Part shown: positions 44,441 to 56,302 of the stretch, one piece after another | Layout of the letters: every line of letters starts with the position of its first letter | Position numbering within the stretch: position 1 is the stretch's first letter | Source: Nigrospora sphaerica | Lineage: Eukaryota > Ascomycota > Sordariomycetes > Amphisphaeriales > Apiosporaceae | Length of the DNA: 64,000 nt | Direction of reading: 5' to 3' | NCBI GenBank assembly: GCA_018287875.1 | Contig: JAGVVL010000002.1 | Coordinates: 7,068,001 to 7,132,000, forward strand | Program-made: the position numbers and the translations under genes | Notes under the pieces: model-generated | Told to the model about the DNA's origin: nothing | The model's database searches: none | Seen by the model: the letters and a program-made list of their open reading frames with translations, nothing else

Positions 44441-46493
44441 ATGTGGCGATGGATTGGGCATTTGATAAACGACCCGGGTCGACTGTGGGTCTGTACCGGC
44501 CTTCAGAAGGAGCAAAGCGTAGCAAAGCTTTTGTGTACTAGAAAGGAGAGATAATTCGATCCCACCCCGTATGACATTCATGGTATACGCTATTTTGCTG
44601 GTGGCCATTGTTTCCTCTCCGCCGTAGCCGGCTGACAGCCGCCTGCGCATATCGCCATATCTGACGGAACTTTTGGCTGATTTGGTGAAAACACACCATG
44701 CGAACCACAAGTTGACGATCTGGGACAAAAAAAATCCGCAGACATCTTTAAACCAGGTAATATTTCGCCCTTTGTTGTTGTCGATGCTTACAAGCTCCGT
44801 TCCCGGCCCCAAGCAGTGTCAAAATCTTCCCTTGAAGAATGGCACAGGTGTTGATGGAAATGCTGAACACAAAACCGGGTTACACAAAAGGGAAGCATCG
44901 CGCAGGTAAGAGGTTGAGTGCCCCTGAGGGTAGAACAGGCCGTACCAGTTGAGGGGGATGACAAATGACCGCCTCACCGGCTTAGGACATTCTTCTGGAG
45001 TCGTAGAAGCTATTATGATCTTTCTTGTCACCCCCCTGCCAGCAAAACTTTTACCAACAACCATGACTGCTCTCAATGAGAAGATAGCTGTGTAGCGGCG
45101 GTACTGGGAGAAACTAGGATTCCCTATCTACTGCAAATGGTCTGTTGGGAACGCGCTTGTGTATGGCGTAGGATAGAGCTTTGAGTCATCCAGCAGAGGC
45201 GCAGGCGCCTTATCGTGAGTTAACACTGAGTAGACTGAGTGTAAAGTCCGGGAGACGTGAGTAAGGTATACCCGCCCTGCATGTATGTCGGTCGGTCAGG
45301 TCGTCTCGAAATGGAAATGCTAGACGGGGCCGCGGGGGAGGGGGGCAGGGAAATAAGATTAGTGAACTCACAGCTCACATCACAATATAACCACGGCCTA
45401 CCTACCCCTAGCAAGGAGACCTGCTGACGTGGTGTACGTGAGTCACACTTGCGGCAAGTGGCGGCACGGAATGGCGTTGGCAGGGAGGAATCATGGAGCG
45501 AGGTAGGAGAAGGTGACTTTCATAATGTGGTTGGGGAGCACATGTCCAGAAAACGGTTCGAACTCGATGGTAGCTGGAAGGGAATTCACCCTTGTGCAGC
45601 AGAACCCTTGGGTCTACATATTACAAGCGGCGGGTGGGTTGGGGGTGCGGCTCATAGCGCACTTACAGAGGGAGGGAGTGGACAAATGCCGTCATTTGGG
45701 GGGAGACTAAATGGATTGGGCCATCTCCAGGCTCTCGACTTCTACCATTCCCGTTCCCCGGGGTCTGTAAGTAATCGGGCTGCTGAAAGGTCTACGTGAG
45801 TGGCACACGTTCACTTCTCTTTATGGGGATATTGTATAGGTGTTTGACCCGGTAAAACTTTACCTGTCGTCCCGGGTACGCGTAGTGAAGAGAAGACATC
45901 AAGAGGCAATGAAGACGGATGGAACCTACAAGGTACAAACAAACAAACAAACCTGCACTCCAGGCCGTCGTTCATGGCGCTCTGTAAAGGACAGACAGCG
46001 TAGGTACAAGTAAAAGGCTGCGTGTCCCACCTTTTGGCTGGACCCTAAGCTGCTTCGGGCCACCTGCATTTGAGCTTGGGCAACTCAGCCCGGCCTTCCA
46101 TCTTCAAGCCTTCAATTTTGCGAAGGGACTCCAGCCGCAGGCGAGACATTCATTTGCTCACTCTTCCCAAAAGGACTCCGGAGCCATCCCAATCTCCTGA
46201 GCAGCCAGGACGACAGGAGACCTGCCCTAGGAACCGCCCTGCGAAGTCCGCGCGCTCCTCCACCCCCGTCGACGTGGATTATTTCCCCTCACGCGATCCC
46301 CGAAAAGCGACCTCTGCCTCGTCCGGTCCGAGCTACTTCAACTCTTGTACAAAAAGCCCCCCCCCCTCCAGAAGTGAACACCTCACTTCCTGTGTTAGCC
46401 CATTTGTGCGACCACCGACCCGCCCAGCGAACCACCACCATCGGCTTCGCAACTCCAACCACAACTCCCGACTGACGATTGCGGCCGTGGACG
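44441..46493. other. Intergenic, nothing recognised
   Basis: About 2 kb. Contains an AAAC tetranucleotide run (about 45937-45954) and scattered short ORFs. The last 400 bases are C-rich and probably the leader of the next gene. Confidence 0.5.
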
Positions 46494-49400
46494 ATGGCTA
46501 CTGAGGCCACCGCCGAGAAGCCGGTAGATGTCTCAGTAAATGATGTCTCGCTTGTGAGTACTAACCCCTCGTCCCCTGCGTGCCTGCACGCCCGGCCTCT
46601 CGAACCGGCGCATCGCGTTGCGAAAGGTAGCCATCGGTCTCGGGCCCGCCATGGTAGCCTCGGCCGCATAGGTGCCCGGCCGGCGTGCCTTGAAGCCCAC
46701 GCAACTGGGGCGCGAGCATCTGCTTACCTTGCCCTCACCCTCCAGACTCCGACCACTGCTACCGAAGCGCCGTCCCCCAATGGCGACTCAGGCAACGCCG
46801 TCCCTTCAGAGAGCGGCCCTGCCCACCTCGACGAGATCGCGAACAAACAGGTTACCGACCTCCTCGAGGGGTCTGCGATTTCGGCCGAGGTTAGCGTAAG
46901 CGGGGGCTCGGATACCGAAGCATCCACCGGCCGAGTCGCCAAGCCCACGGACGATAAAGGAATTGGGCGTACGTCGTCTGCGGCGAAGAAGCCCACGAGC
47001 TTCAAGTCCGTCTCGGTTAATAAGACATTCCTGGGACAGAAGGCTGCCGCGGCGAACGCCGCTTCTCGCCCCGAATCGGCGGCTTCCTCCACTACCGTCA
47101 CACCCACCGGAACCCCGGGACTTCAGGCCTCAAAGCTGAAGCTGGTCGCAAAGAACAGCTCCAGCCTTGGCGGCTCAACCAAGACTTTGACCGCAAATGG
47201 AAAAACCGCAGCCGCCCCAGATGCCAGCACCGTCTGGAACCGCAACCGACGTAGGTTTAATATCTCGTATGGTTGTGATATGTCGGCGCTGACCTTGATT
47301 TTTTCTCTGCAGCCGTGCCTCCGCCTGATACCAAAAAGATGTCGGACGAGGAGCTCATGAGCAAATATGGCATACACATAACCAGCCGTCTGCGACCCGA
47401 GGACGAGGCTGGCGGCCAGTCTAATTGGGCCGACATAGATGAAGACGACGACAACTGGGAGGCGCCTGAAATCATAACATGGACGGATGGGACCAAGAGC
47501 TCGTTGCAAGCAGTCGAGGCCGCTTCAGCAGCCGCAGCGCCTGCGCCTTCCAAGGATCTCCCGCGAGTCGACAAGCCAATATCACCCGCGCCCGCACCGG
47601 CACCGATGGCCACTGGGCCTTCTCCCCCCGCTCCTACCGCGCCCTCCGTACCCTTGGCACCCTCTCCTTCAGTCACGGCTGCTCAGTCTGCGTCCTCGAC
47701 CCCGGCCCTCGCGAAGGCATCGCCATCGATAAAACCAGGAGTGCTCGGCTCCGGCAAAGGTCTTGTTCTGAAGGGCGCTCCTGAAAAGCCGACGCTGGTT
47801 GCAAAGGCAACCCCGAAATCGTCCGAGATCAAATCACCTTGGGCCACACTGCCGCCGGTCGAGAAGACCTCGCCTCTTGCCATGGAAGCCGGCCCACCTC
47901 ATCCTTCCAACATTCGGGGGTACCCTCCTCGCGATAATTACGGTGCTCATGGGGCTTATGGCGCTCACGGCGCTCAAGGCATGCCACCGCCGCCCACGAC
48001 GAAGGAAATCGCTGCGGACGACTTCAGCAGAAGCGCTTGGAGAGAGGGACCGGCTGCCGGTAACCGAGAGCTTTTCAATTCCCAGTCCGGCAGGTACGAG
48101 CCCGTCCACGACCGAAGAGCGTCCCGACCGGATATTTCACGACAGCACACTTCATTACTCCAGCGGCAGTCGCACCATGATACCCAGGGCCCTGCGGAGC
48201 CTTCTGCAGCCTTTCAGACCCATAGGAATAGCGGCCACGATGCTCCGCCTTATGGTCGGCGTCGGACGTCGTCCAATGTGAGTGGCGGTAGCGGCACTAT
48301 GGCCGGCCGCCCCGGAAAGCACGGCGATATGCCACCTCCTCCAGCAGAGGGGATGGCGCACCCGCCTGGGGTGTCGTCTGGTCCGGAGTCCGGGCCTGGA
48401 CCCTTCGCTGCAACGGGCATGCCGCCGCACGCCCGACCCCAGGGCGGCCCTCCCACATGGCAACCGCGACCTTCGCCCGGTCAGAGTTTTGCGACGCCCG
48501 ATCACGCTCCACCTGCACCCGAAGCGGCACCTACCTTGCCAGGCGAAAGTGAGGTTGAGATGCAAAAGAGGCTGATGCGCGAACGCCGCGAATTGGCCAT
48601 CAAGCGCAGAGTGGAAGAAGAGGAGCGGGAGGAAGCTGCCAGGAGGGAGCGCATCCGTCTGAAGCTCGAGGCCATGGGCCCACCGCCGGAACGTAAGAGC
48701 GCAAAGAAGGAGCAGTCCGCCGAAGGGTCCACTGCAGCACCGCCGCGGGACACAGCGAAGCCGGAAACCAGCGCCACTGAGAAGCCACCAGCGGAATTGG
48801 CAACGCCCCCTACGGACAAAGCGGACGTATCAGAAAGCGGCCGCAAACCGCAGCTCAACGGTCTTCAGCGCTCCTACCACGCCGACCGGAGTCAAAACAC
48901 ATCTAGCCTCCCTGCAACGAGTAAACCCGCCACGTCGTGGCCTGATGCGCAACCGCCTGCCGAGCCCCTGCCGTCATGGTCCGGCACATCGCCGCAAAGT
49001 GCCAGGAACGTTTGGGGGGCGCCCGGTAACGACCGCAGTCTCGGTAACGGGACCTTCCATGCAGACCTTGGGCACCTGGCGGACTCGCAACCTACGCAGC
49101 CAGCTAGCATTTCTAATCGCCCAGCACCCATAGGCCCCCCCCGAACCTCAGGTCAGCCTTCCCAGGGCCGCAACGAGGCAGCTTCTGGCAAACTGCCGCC
49201 CATTGGCCCACCCAGCAACCGGACCAGTCAGAGCCAGGCCCCGCCCGGACGTCCTTTGGCTCGGAACCTGTGGGGTACGGCGACCATTGAAGAAGGCGAT
49301 CGTGCCCTGCGCACGCAGAACCGAGAGCGCATGGACGAGCACGTACGCGACCTGGCTAGCCGTGGCCTGACACTCGACGATGCGCAGGCCCCTGTGAAGG

Positions 49401-50626
49401 ACACGTGGCGCCCAGTTGCTCTTGATGAGGATGGAAAGCGCGTGACGGGCTCCGCGGTCACAAAGGTTCATGGAGAACGATGGAATGCCGCCGCATCCCA
49501 GACCGAGCGGCCTCCGTCAAGCCGACAACAGGAGCACGCCTCTCAGGATTACCGTACTCAACTCGGGTCCGCACGTAACGACATGAGACAGCCACCCGTT
49601 GGGGGTTCGGGGACTCAGGCCCAAGGCCGGCCGGGCTCGCGTTTCTTCCCGCACTCGTCGCAGGACGTTCGCCTGGAGGAAAGTCAGACACATGCGCGGA
49701 CCAAGTCGCCCACTCCACCCCCGCCCACTATGGATGGGCATCCGGCATACGACGGCGACGCCGCACACCCTCAGGTGGCACTTCCGCCTACGAAACCGGT
49801 TGTCCGTCTTCCGCCGGCCAGCCCGGCTTCGGTCAAACAACCTGTTGCCCCAGCGGCGGCCCCGGCACCCATCGGACCGCCTAAGCCCGCTGCGCCAATA
49901 TCATTCGCAGCGGCGGCGGCCGCCGCGCCCCGTGCTCATCCGCCTATCCAGTTCGGCACGCAGGAATCGTGGCAAGACAAGATTAACAACCTCATGGGTC
50001 GGAAGCGAGTTAATGCTGCAGGGCCAACCGTGGTTGACTCGGCAAGCAAATCGGCTTTTGATGCCCACGGCCAGAATGCCGCCACTGTTTCGCTTCCGAG
50101 CCTGTCATCGGGTGCCTCGAGCCTCGAGCCAGACAGCCCCGCCACCAGCAAGGTCATGGCTGAGGATTATTTACACGAGCAAGAAATGGGCTCCCTGCCT
50201 CCAGTTCACCTACCGACGAAGGTCCCGGAGGCCATGAGGAACCCAGCTGAGGTGAACTGGCACCCTTCACTTGCGCGGTACCGCGTAGACCCTACTGGGG
50301 TCGAAGAACCGCGATACCCTCTCGAGTACATCAACAACAAGCCCATGATGCGAATGCTGATGCCGGGAATGGACGAAGCTAAATTACTACCCCTCCCTCT
50401 GGGCTCCCGCAATCGGAGTAACCCCCGTCGCCAAGGACTTCGGGGTTCCCGGCATAGTTCACGAGGTGGCCTACGCGGTGGTCGCGACGAGGCAGGCGGC
50501 GGGCTGGGATCGGATCGCCCTGAGCGTTCCGACCGTTCCTCGACCAACCGAGGACGTGGCGGCTTCAGAGCTCGGTCCGACAACTGGACGCGCCACTCGA
50601 CAGCTCCGCAGACGGCGCAGTCCTGA
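46494..50626 (+). CDS. Large disordered protein with conserved N-terminal block and RGG tail
   Basis: Exons 46494-46553, 46746-47250 and 47313-50626 give 1292 aa. The best-ordered part spans the second splice: VWNRNRPVPPPDTKKMSDEELMSKYGIH-type sequence, then NWADIDEDDDNWEAP and ITWTDGTK (residues about 180-255). Most of the rest is Pro/Ser/Ala/Gly-rich linker. A strongly charged helix around 740-800 (KRLMRERRELAIKRRVEEEE) looks like a single helix or coiled coil. Near the C-terminus is a short conserved stretch (NWHPSLARYRVDPTGVEEPRYP), followed by Arg/Gly repeats (RGGLRGGRDE, NRGRGGFRAR). RGG tails and such linkers are typical of mRNA-binding and granule proteins, so a role in mRNA metabolism or translation is possible. 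I do not recognise a named orthologue. Intron 1 (192 nt) has no stop in frame and could be retained, adding 64 residues. Confidence 0.85.
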
Positions 50627-53572
50627 ACACGAAAACGAAAAGAATACCCTCTTGTGGTTGCGGGAATTGACACGCCAAGAGGTTGCAACATCCCTACTCA
50701 GTCCGTGGCTGGTGGTTTACGTCGGCGGGCCAGACGCAGGCCCCCGGCGTATGTGGAAGTCTTGCGACAGCTTGCTCGACTTGATATGAGCCGTGCTCCA
50801 TACCGTCACACCGACTCGCTATACTGTCATGGCTGTGGTAATGTCACATACCATATGCACAGCAGTGTGTACAAGTAATATATTGATTTGACGATTCACC
50901 CGACGCATTGGGCCCAAGCCGGCATGGCAGCCTGACAGGCAGCGGCAACAAGAGCTGGGCCTTGGACGACACGAAGCTCCGAAATTCTGTCTCGACACGA
51001 TTTGCCGTTGTTCCGCCTTTTTTACGTCTATTTCCGCCTCTTCGGCGGCATCTCGTGGCATCATCGGACGCCCCTGTGAGCAAAGGGGGGCCTGGTGATG
51101 GTGATGAACAAACACGGGGTTGGGTTGCGGATGAAGTTTCGATTGGCGTCAAGGGTTTTCTCAGGAAAAGGGCACCTGTTGCTCACCACCGGCGCTGGTG
51201 ATGGAACGATGGATGATAGCGTGTGCATAAGAAACGCTGAGTCGGAACAACTAGCTGCCGCCATGATGGATGGGTGCTGGTCTTTGTGACATTCAAGAAA
51301 CATATTCGAGCTTTGCGAAGCAGTGAGATAGCGATGATTGACAGATGATGTGGCCCATGGCTTGCCATGATGATTCTAAACGTGGAGAGCCGGGGAGCCG
51401 GTTCGGCGAGATGCTTTGCGCATGCTTGGCCTCTAAACTGTAATGCGGGACCGTATGCGGTGTGGGAACAGATGCCCGGGTGGTGGATATCGGCAGGGCT
51501 GGTGTACGTTGGCTTTCGCATCGCAATGTGCTGCAGGCGATCTGGCGATGGCGGCCCAGCTCGCATTCTCGGCCCCTGGGCTCACTCCCCTGCTGTCCGC
51601 GTCTCCAAAAGAGGTTTGGCTACATTCATCCCTTCGGGAGGGAGAAGCCGAAAGCGGCCGGCCGCTCTAGTACGTACGATCTAGGTGACGTCCGTCCAGC
51701 CTAGGAAGCGGGACGTCGTGAAGAAGCAACGGAAGAGAGGCCCCGGGACATCAGCTCCCACTCGCCCCCTTTTCCGTCCGGCGGCCCTCCTTGATTCTCC
51801 CAGTTCTCTCCTTGTTGTCCTAGCCCACAAGCTACTCGCGTTGTGTTACCCCGGCCTCCTCGCGCTCTTTCCGTGACCCCTGGGCATAGGTGGGCCACCG
51901 AAGAGAAGAGCCGAAAAGGGGGGGAAGGGGGGAACAGGGAAGAGAAAAGGAAAAAAAAAAAGCTTATACGTATTAACCTTATACCTGGTGGGCCCAAATG
52001 CCGTCATTGGTGAGATCTCTGTGACATTGATGTCCATCGAGAAATTGGAAATTTCCCCATCCCTTCCCGATTTCCCCCTTCTCCCTACCTTTGGAGGACC
52101 CCGATGCAGCCGCGGGGGCGTGGGACGCAGTTGTGGCCTCAAGGGGGCGAGGGAGACTGGGCTGTCACCCCCATCTCGGTTGTGAAGGTCGAAACCTTCT
52201 TCCAACGCATCCACATCCCTCCTTAGCTGCTCCCTCCTCGGTCTAGAATTGCTTTCCTCCCCCCCCCTCTCTCCCCGGGAGGGGGTGCATGTTGCCCCGG
52301 GGAAAGGGGGATGGCACGGCTCCGGTTCGCGCCGCGCTGCGGCCGGGGCGTCCGTCACCGTCTCGTCTCTTCGCTGTCCTTGGGGGAGGTTTTCCCCGGC
52401 GGGCGTCCCAAGAAACAGGCAAGGGAACGCGGGCGGGGGGAACCGGTCCGGGGCCAGGGCCGCGGGGGGCAGAACCACCCACCGTGCCCCAGCGTTTCCC
52501 CGCGCGGGTCGGCTCTCGCATGGTGGGGGGGGGAGAGGAGCTCTCCGGCGGTGGTAGCGCGGAGCAAGCCCGTGGGTTGTGTGCAGGCGTGTATGCGCTC
52601 TCTCTGACAAAGGCCAAGAAAAGCCGCGACGTCTGCGACGCAACGTCTGCGCCGCACGCTGGTCACCGGGACCGGCGAGCCTCCATGACCGCCAGGTCGC
52701 GTCAGAGCCCCCCCCCGGGGAAATCGATGGTTGCGATGGTTGCCGATGCCGGGCGGTTTCGGGCGCAGTTGGCCCCCTTTTTTTCCCCTTGGTTTCGCGA
52801 GGAAGAGGCGAGGGTTCGATCTCCCTCCGCCCTACTAGTTGCGCCCATCGCCCATAGCTACGCCATCGCGAACGATGGCCCCTCGTTGGGAGAGCGGACC
52901 CGTATATCGGGCCCACCTAGCCAGCGAGTGCGCGCGCCGGCGCGGCGGCTCGGTAGCTAGGTGATCGGAGGGAAAGGGGCGGAGGGGAAACCGGTGGCGA
53001 GAGGACGCACGACGAGGTGAAAACACTGACAGCTCAACTAGACTAGGCGCGAGCTTATTCCGACGACGACGACGGCGAGAGCCATGACGCGGCGCCTGGG
53101 AAGGCAGACTCGCGGCCCTCTAAACAAACCGCGGCCGTGACTGGGGCGTGATGTCATGCGCCCGAAGCCACAGGCTATGTTCCGCTGCGAGGCTACGCAT
53201 GCTGAGGTAATGTCCGATGCTATACAGTCAGTCCCGTTGCCTCGGCCGGCACCGCCCTCGGGTGGTAGGAGAGAAAGCGCCCCGTGGTTACGGCTTAGGC
53301 GGGCGTAACAAGTCACAGTTGGTATGCGTTTCGAAACGTACGAATAGACGCCGAGTCTCGGTGCAGAAATGTTTTAACTGTGGGAGCCCAAACGCCAACC
53401 AGATGCATACGAACGAATACCCGTCCTGGGGTAAAGCCGCCGTCGCCGTTGCCTGCAAAACAATGCCATGCCATATGTGCGCCGTACCATGATCGCCGTG
53501 CTGATGATGTACCGTGACTCCGGATGCCCGTGCTGCGTCGTATTCCTCCTCCCATCCCGTCCCGTGTTCCCG
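50627..53572. other. Long convergent spacer rich in homopolymers
   Basis: Almost 3 kb between two genes that point towards each other, unusually long for a 3'-3' spacer. It holds A- and G-runs near 51925-51960 and GC-rich text at 52.2-52.7 kb with overlapping ORFs of up to 356 aa in several frames. None shows a family pattern, so I call no gene. Confidence 0.45.
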
Positions 53573-56302
53573 CTACTCGGCGGCGTCCACTTCAGCGAGC
53601 TGCTCCAGGCCCCTCTCCAAGGTCCGGCCCAGCACCTGCGTGGGAAGCTTGGAGCCGGCGCGGCGAAAATAACAGCCCTCGCGGTGGGCCGACGAGCGAT
53701 GGCGCAGCTCGGCGCCCGGGCCGCGCCCAACCTTGAATTGTATGTTCCTCCAGTCCGCCAGACACTCCCAGCAAAACTCGAAGCGGCATTTGGAGCACGT
53801 CATGTGGAAGCAGCCCTCGCCTTTGAGTAGTTGAACGCCGCAGCCCGGGCAGGGCTTCGTGTGGCGCGCCAGCCAGTCCCGCGTGCGCGAGTAGCTGGGG
53901 TCGCGCTGCGAGTTATACTGGGCGCAGTTGAGGCCCGCGTGCCACGGCGTCTGGCACGCGTAACACATGTCGAAGCCACACTCGGAACACATGATGTGCT
54001 TGGGGTCCACGGTGCGGAAGTCCGACAGCCGCGCTACCTCTTCGGGCTCGTCGTACAGCCCGCCTGCGTCGCAGCCCTCGCGGAGGCACCACCGAAACTT
54101 GGGTAGGTCTTTGACAGAGTTGATGGTCGCGTACCGGTCGTACTTGGTGAACACGTCGGCCGTGGCGAGCCGGCGGATTTCGTCGTGCGTGTACTTGTGG
54201 TCGCATTCGGGCGTGGCACAGCTGATGTTACCCACTGCGCCATAGCCGTGGACCTGCAGCTGCGTGGCGACGTGAGTCGCGAGACAGTTCCGGCATACTT
54301 CGAATGCATGCGTGCACTCGGGCAGCACTTCGCTCGTGGGGAACGATTGTACCCGCCAGGTCCAGTCGCCGCCGAAGCCCGATTTGGCCCTCTCCCAGCG
54401 CTGCCTGTCGCCCTCGTCAAACTCGCGGTACGTGTCGAAACAGACAACGCACGTCGTCGCCTCTGTGCGACGACGCAGAAACTGCGTGAAGACCGGCACC
54501 ACCGTCGCATTTTTGCCTTTTGACGTGTCGACGGGCAGCAGCTCGGGCTTGAGGCCCTCGGCCGCGTCCAAGTGAGCGTCGTTCAGGAGTGGCCGCATTC
54601 GGCCGTACCGGACCAAACGATCATGCAAGACCTTGCTACGCCGGAGTTGGTCCTTGTTGGGCAAGGGGCTCAGGGTCTGGAGGGCCGACCGGAGTTGGGT
54701 CGCCGTCTCGAAGCGCCTCACGTGACCGGGAACGTCGGATACGCCGAGTGTCTGCAGCATCTCGACAAGATCGGCCGTGTACTCAATGCGAAGATTGCGT
54801 CCACACAGCGGTACCGGACACTTGAGCCACGTGGATTGGTTCAAGTCGAACCACCACTGCGTGCTGATGCCCGTAACAATGGCATTTTTCAGGCACGTTT
54901 TGCACACGTGCCGCCGGCAGCAGGGCGACAGGCCCCAAAGAGGATCGTAGTCCGCAAAGGCAGAGGACAGAACCGCAGGGAACCGGCCCAACACCTCGGA
55001 CACGTACGATTCCCGGTTGGATTCTTTCGCATCTTTGAACTTGGGAAGGTGGCAGACGGCGCACATGGTGATGGGCTGCTTGAAGTCACGGCCGGATAGG
55101 AGGACCTCGTCCATGGTGTTGGAGAACTCAGCCACTTGCCCGGGCGTCAGCGGGCTGTCCAGCGTCAGTGGCAGTGTCGATCCGACCTCGTCCTGACTCA
55201 CAGAGGCTCCAGCAACAACGTGCGGCGCGAAGACTCTCTTCAGGATCAGGTCCCTGAGTGTGATGGTGTGCAGTGCGGCGACGTCAAGCCTGGCCTTCGA
55301 CGTCGAAGCGGGCTTCTTGGAGCCCTCAGGCTTGGCATCAGCCAAGGGCCGTTGCGCCGGGGAATCCGGCGGCGTCGTGGTGGAATAGCTGGCGCCTTGG
55401 GATGGGGCCGCTGAAGAGTGTTGGCGTTCAGGCGATCCCGGTGGTGTGGGCCCGTGGGAGGCGCCAATGTGCGCCGAGGCGGCCTTGAGGGCCTCTAGCT
55501 CAGCACGCAGGCGGTTGTTTTCGTCCTTGAGGGTCTGCTGCTCATCTTGGTCCATGTTTGCTTCGAGAACGGCCCAAGGGTTGGCGGCAGTGCGCCAGTC
55601 GGGCCCAGTGGCACGCCCTTGGGCTCTGATGGGCTGTGAAAGGAGGGCGCTCATAACGACGGTCGACTCATCCGGGCCGTCTGCCGTATAGGACGAAGAG
55701 GACGACCGAGGCAAATCGCAGGTTTCAAAGGAAAGTGTGGACAGCCTCCCATCACTCGACATCGAGGGTGCGATAGATACCCTACGACTCTCTGCGGCCG
55801 CCGACGAGCCCGCCCGGGACGGGAAAATCACCGACCGGTGCTGGCCGGAATCAGACTCATTGTCTCTCACTTCCGCATTCGGCGTGCCCGACATGCTGCC
55901 GACATTTGCGTAACCTTTCTTCAAACCTTGGGACAGAGAGCTAGGTTTGGCAGCGCATGAAGGCATCGCGGCCTCGTCTCCTGCTGCGCGGCCTGCCGTG
56001 CGGGCTGGGGTCGGGTGGTCGATGGGCGCCGGCGAGGCTACCAGGATGCCGCGTGTATTCATGGGGATCTCAAAGGTGGACAGCGCGTCCGAATACTGCG
56101 AGACAGAGTCGGAGAAAATGTCTTCTTCTTCGTCTTCTTCCAGGGAGGGGTCGGATCCAATGGAATGCTCATGGTGGGATTCTGGGACCGGGGACGCGCG
56201 AGGGTCCCGGCTGCTTGAAGTATGCCATCCTGCCCACGTAGGAGAGAGCCATGGCAGAGAGGACGGGCTGGTGACACCACGATCTTCGGCCCACCTATCC
56301 AT
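53573..56302 (-). CDS. RBR-type (RING-IBR-RING) E3 ubiquitin ligase
   Basis: A single exon of 909 aa. The first 380 residues are disordered and Ser-rich with a short coiled coil (DQDEQQTLKDENNRLRAELE) near 255-285. A first Cys/His cluster, MCAVCHLPKF to CPVPLCGRN, lies at about 412-500. The RBR module follows: RING1 from TTCVVCFDTY (about 615), IBR from RWCLREGCDAGG (about 737) with CSECGFDMCYACQ, and RING2 CPGCGVQLLKGEGCFHMTC at about 817-835, where the catalytic cysteine that carries ubiquitin as a thioester is expected in GEGC, followed by CRFEFCWEC. RBR ligases pass ubiquitin from an E2 to the RING2 cysteine and then to a substrate; the substrate is unknown. The frame opens earlier with a GTG, but the first ATG is 56302. 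Confidence 0.9.
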   Translation of the reverse strand: MDRWAEDRGVTSPSSLPWLSPTWAGWHTSSSRDPRASPVPESHHEHSIGSDPSLEEDEEEDIFSDSVSQYSDALSTFEIPMNTRGILVASPAPIDHPTPARTAGRAAGDEAAMPSCAAKPSSLSQGLKKGYANVGSMSGTPNAEVRDNESDSGQHRSVIFPSRAGSSAAAESRRVSIAPSMSSDGRLSTLSFETCDLPRSSSSSYTADGPDESTVVMSALLSQPIRAQGRATGPDWRTAANPWAVLEANMDQDEQQTLKDENNRLRAELEALKAASAHIGASHGPTPPGSPERQHSSAAPSQGASYSTTTPPDSPAQRPLADAKPEGSKKPASTSKARLDVAALHTITLRDLILKRVFAPHVVAGASVSQDEVGSTLPLTLDSPLTPGQVAEFSNTMDEVLLSGRDFKQPITMCAVCHLPKFKDAKESNRESYVSEVLGRFPAVLSSAFADYDPLWGLSPCCRRHVCKTCLKNAIVTGISTQWWFDLNQSTWLKCPVPLCGRNLRIEYTADLVEMLQTLGVSDVPGHVRRFETATQLRSALQTLSPLPNKDQLRRSKVLHDRLVRYGRMRPLLNDAHLDAAEGLKPELLPVDTSKGKNATVVPVFTQFLRRRTEATTCVVCFDTYREFDEGDRQRWERAKSGFGGDWTWRVQSFPTSEVLPECTHAFEVCRNCLATHVATQLQVHGYGAVGNISCATPECDHKYTHDEIRRLATADVFTKYDRYATINSVKDLPKFRWCLREGCDAGGLYDEPEEVARLSDFRTVDPKHIMCSECGFDMCYACQTPWHAGLNCAQYNSQRDPSYSRTRDWLARHTKPCPGCGVQLLKGEGCFHMTCSKCRFEFCWECLADWRNIQFKVGRGPGAELRHRSSAHREGCYFRRAGSKLPTQVLGRTLERGLEQLAEVDAAE

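Noticed and set aside
51846..52916. 356-aa minus-strand ORF in the long spacer
   Set aside because: Pro/Arg-rich, overlaps several other open frames, has homopolymer-coded FFFP-type ends and no conserved block; open because of GC content.
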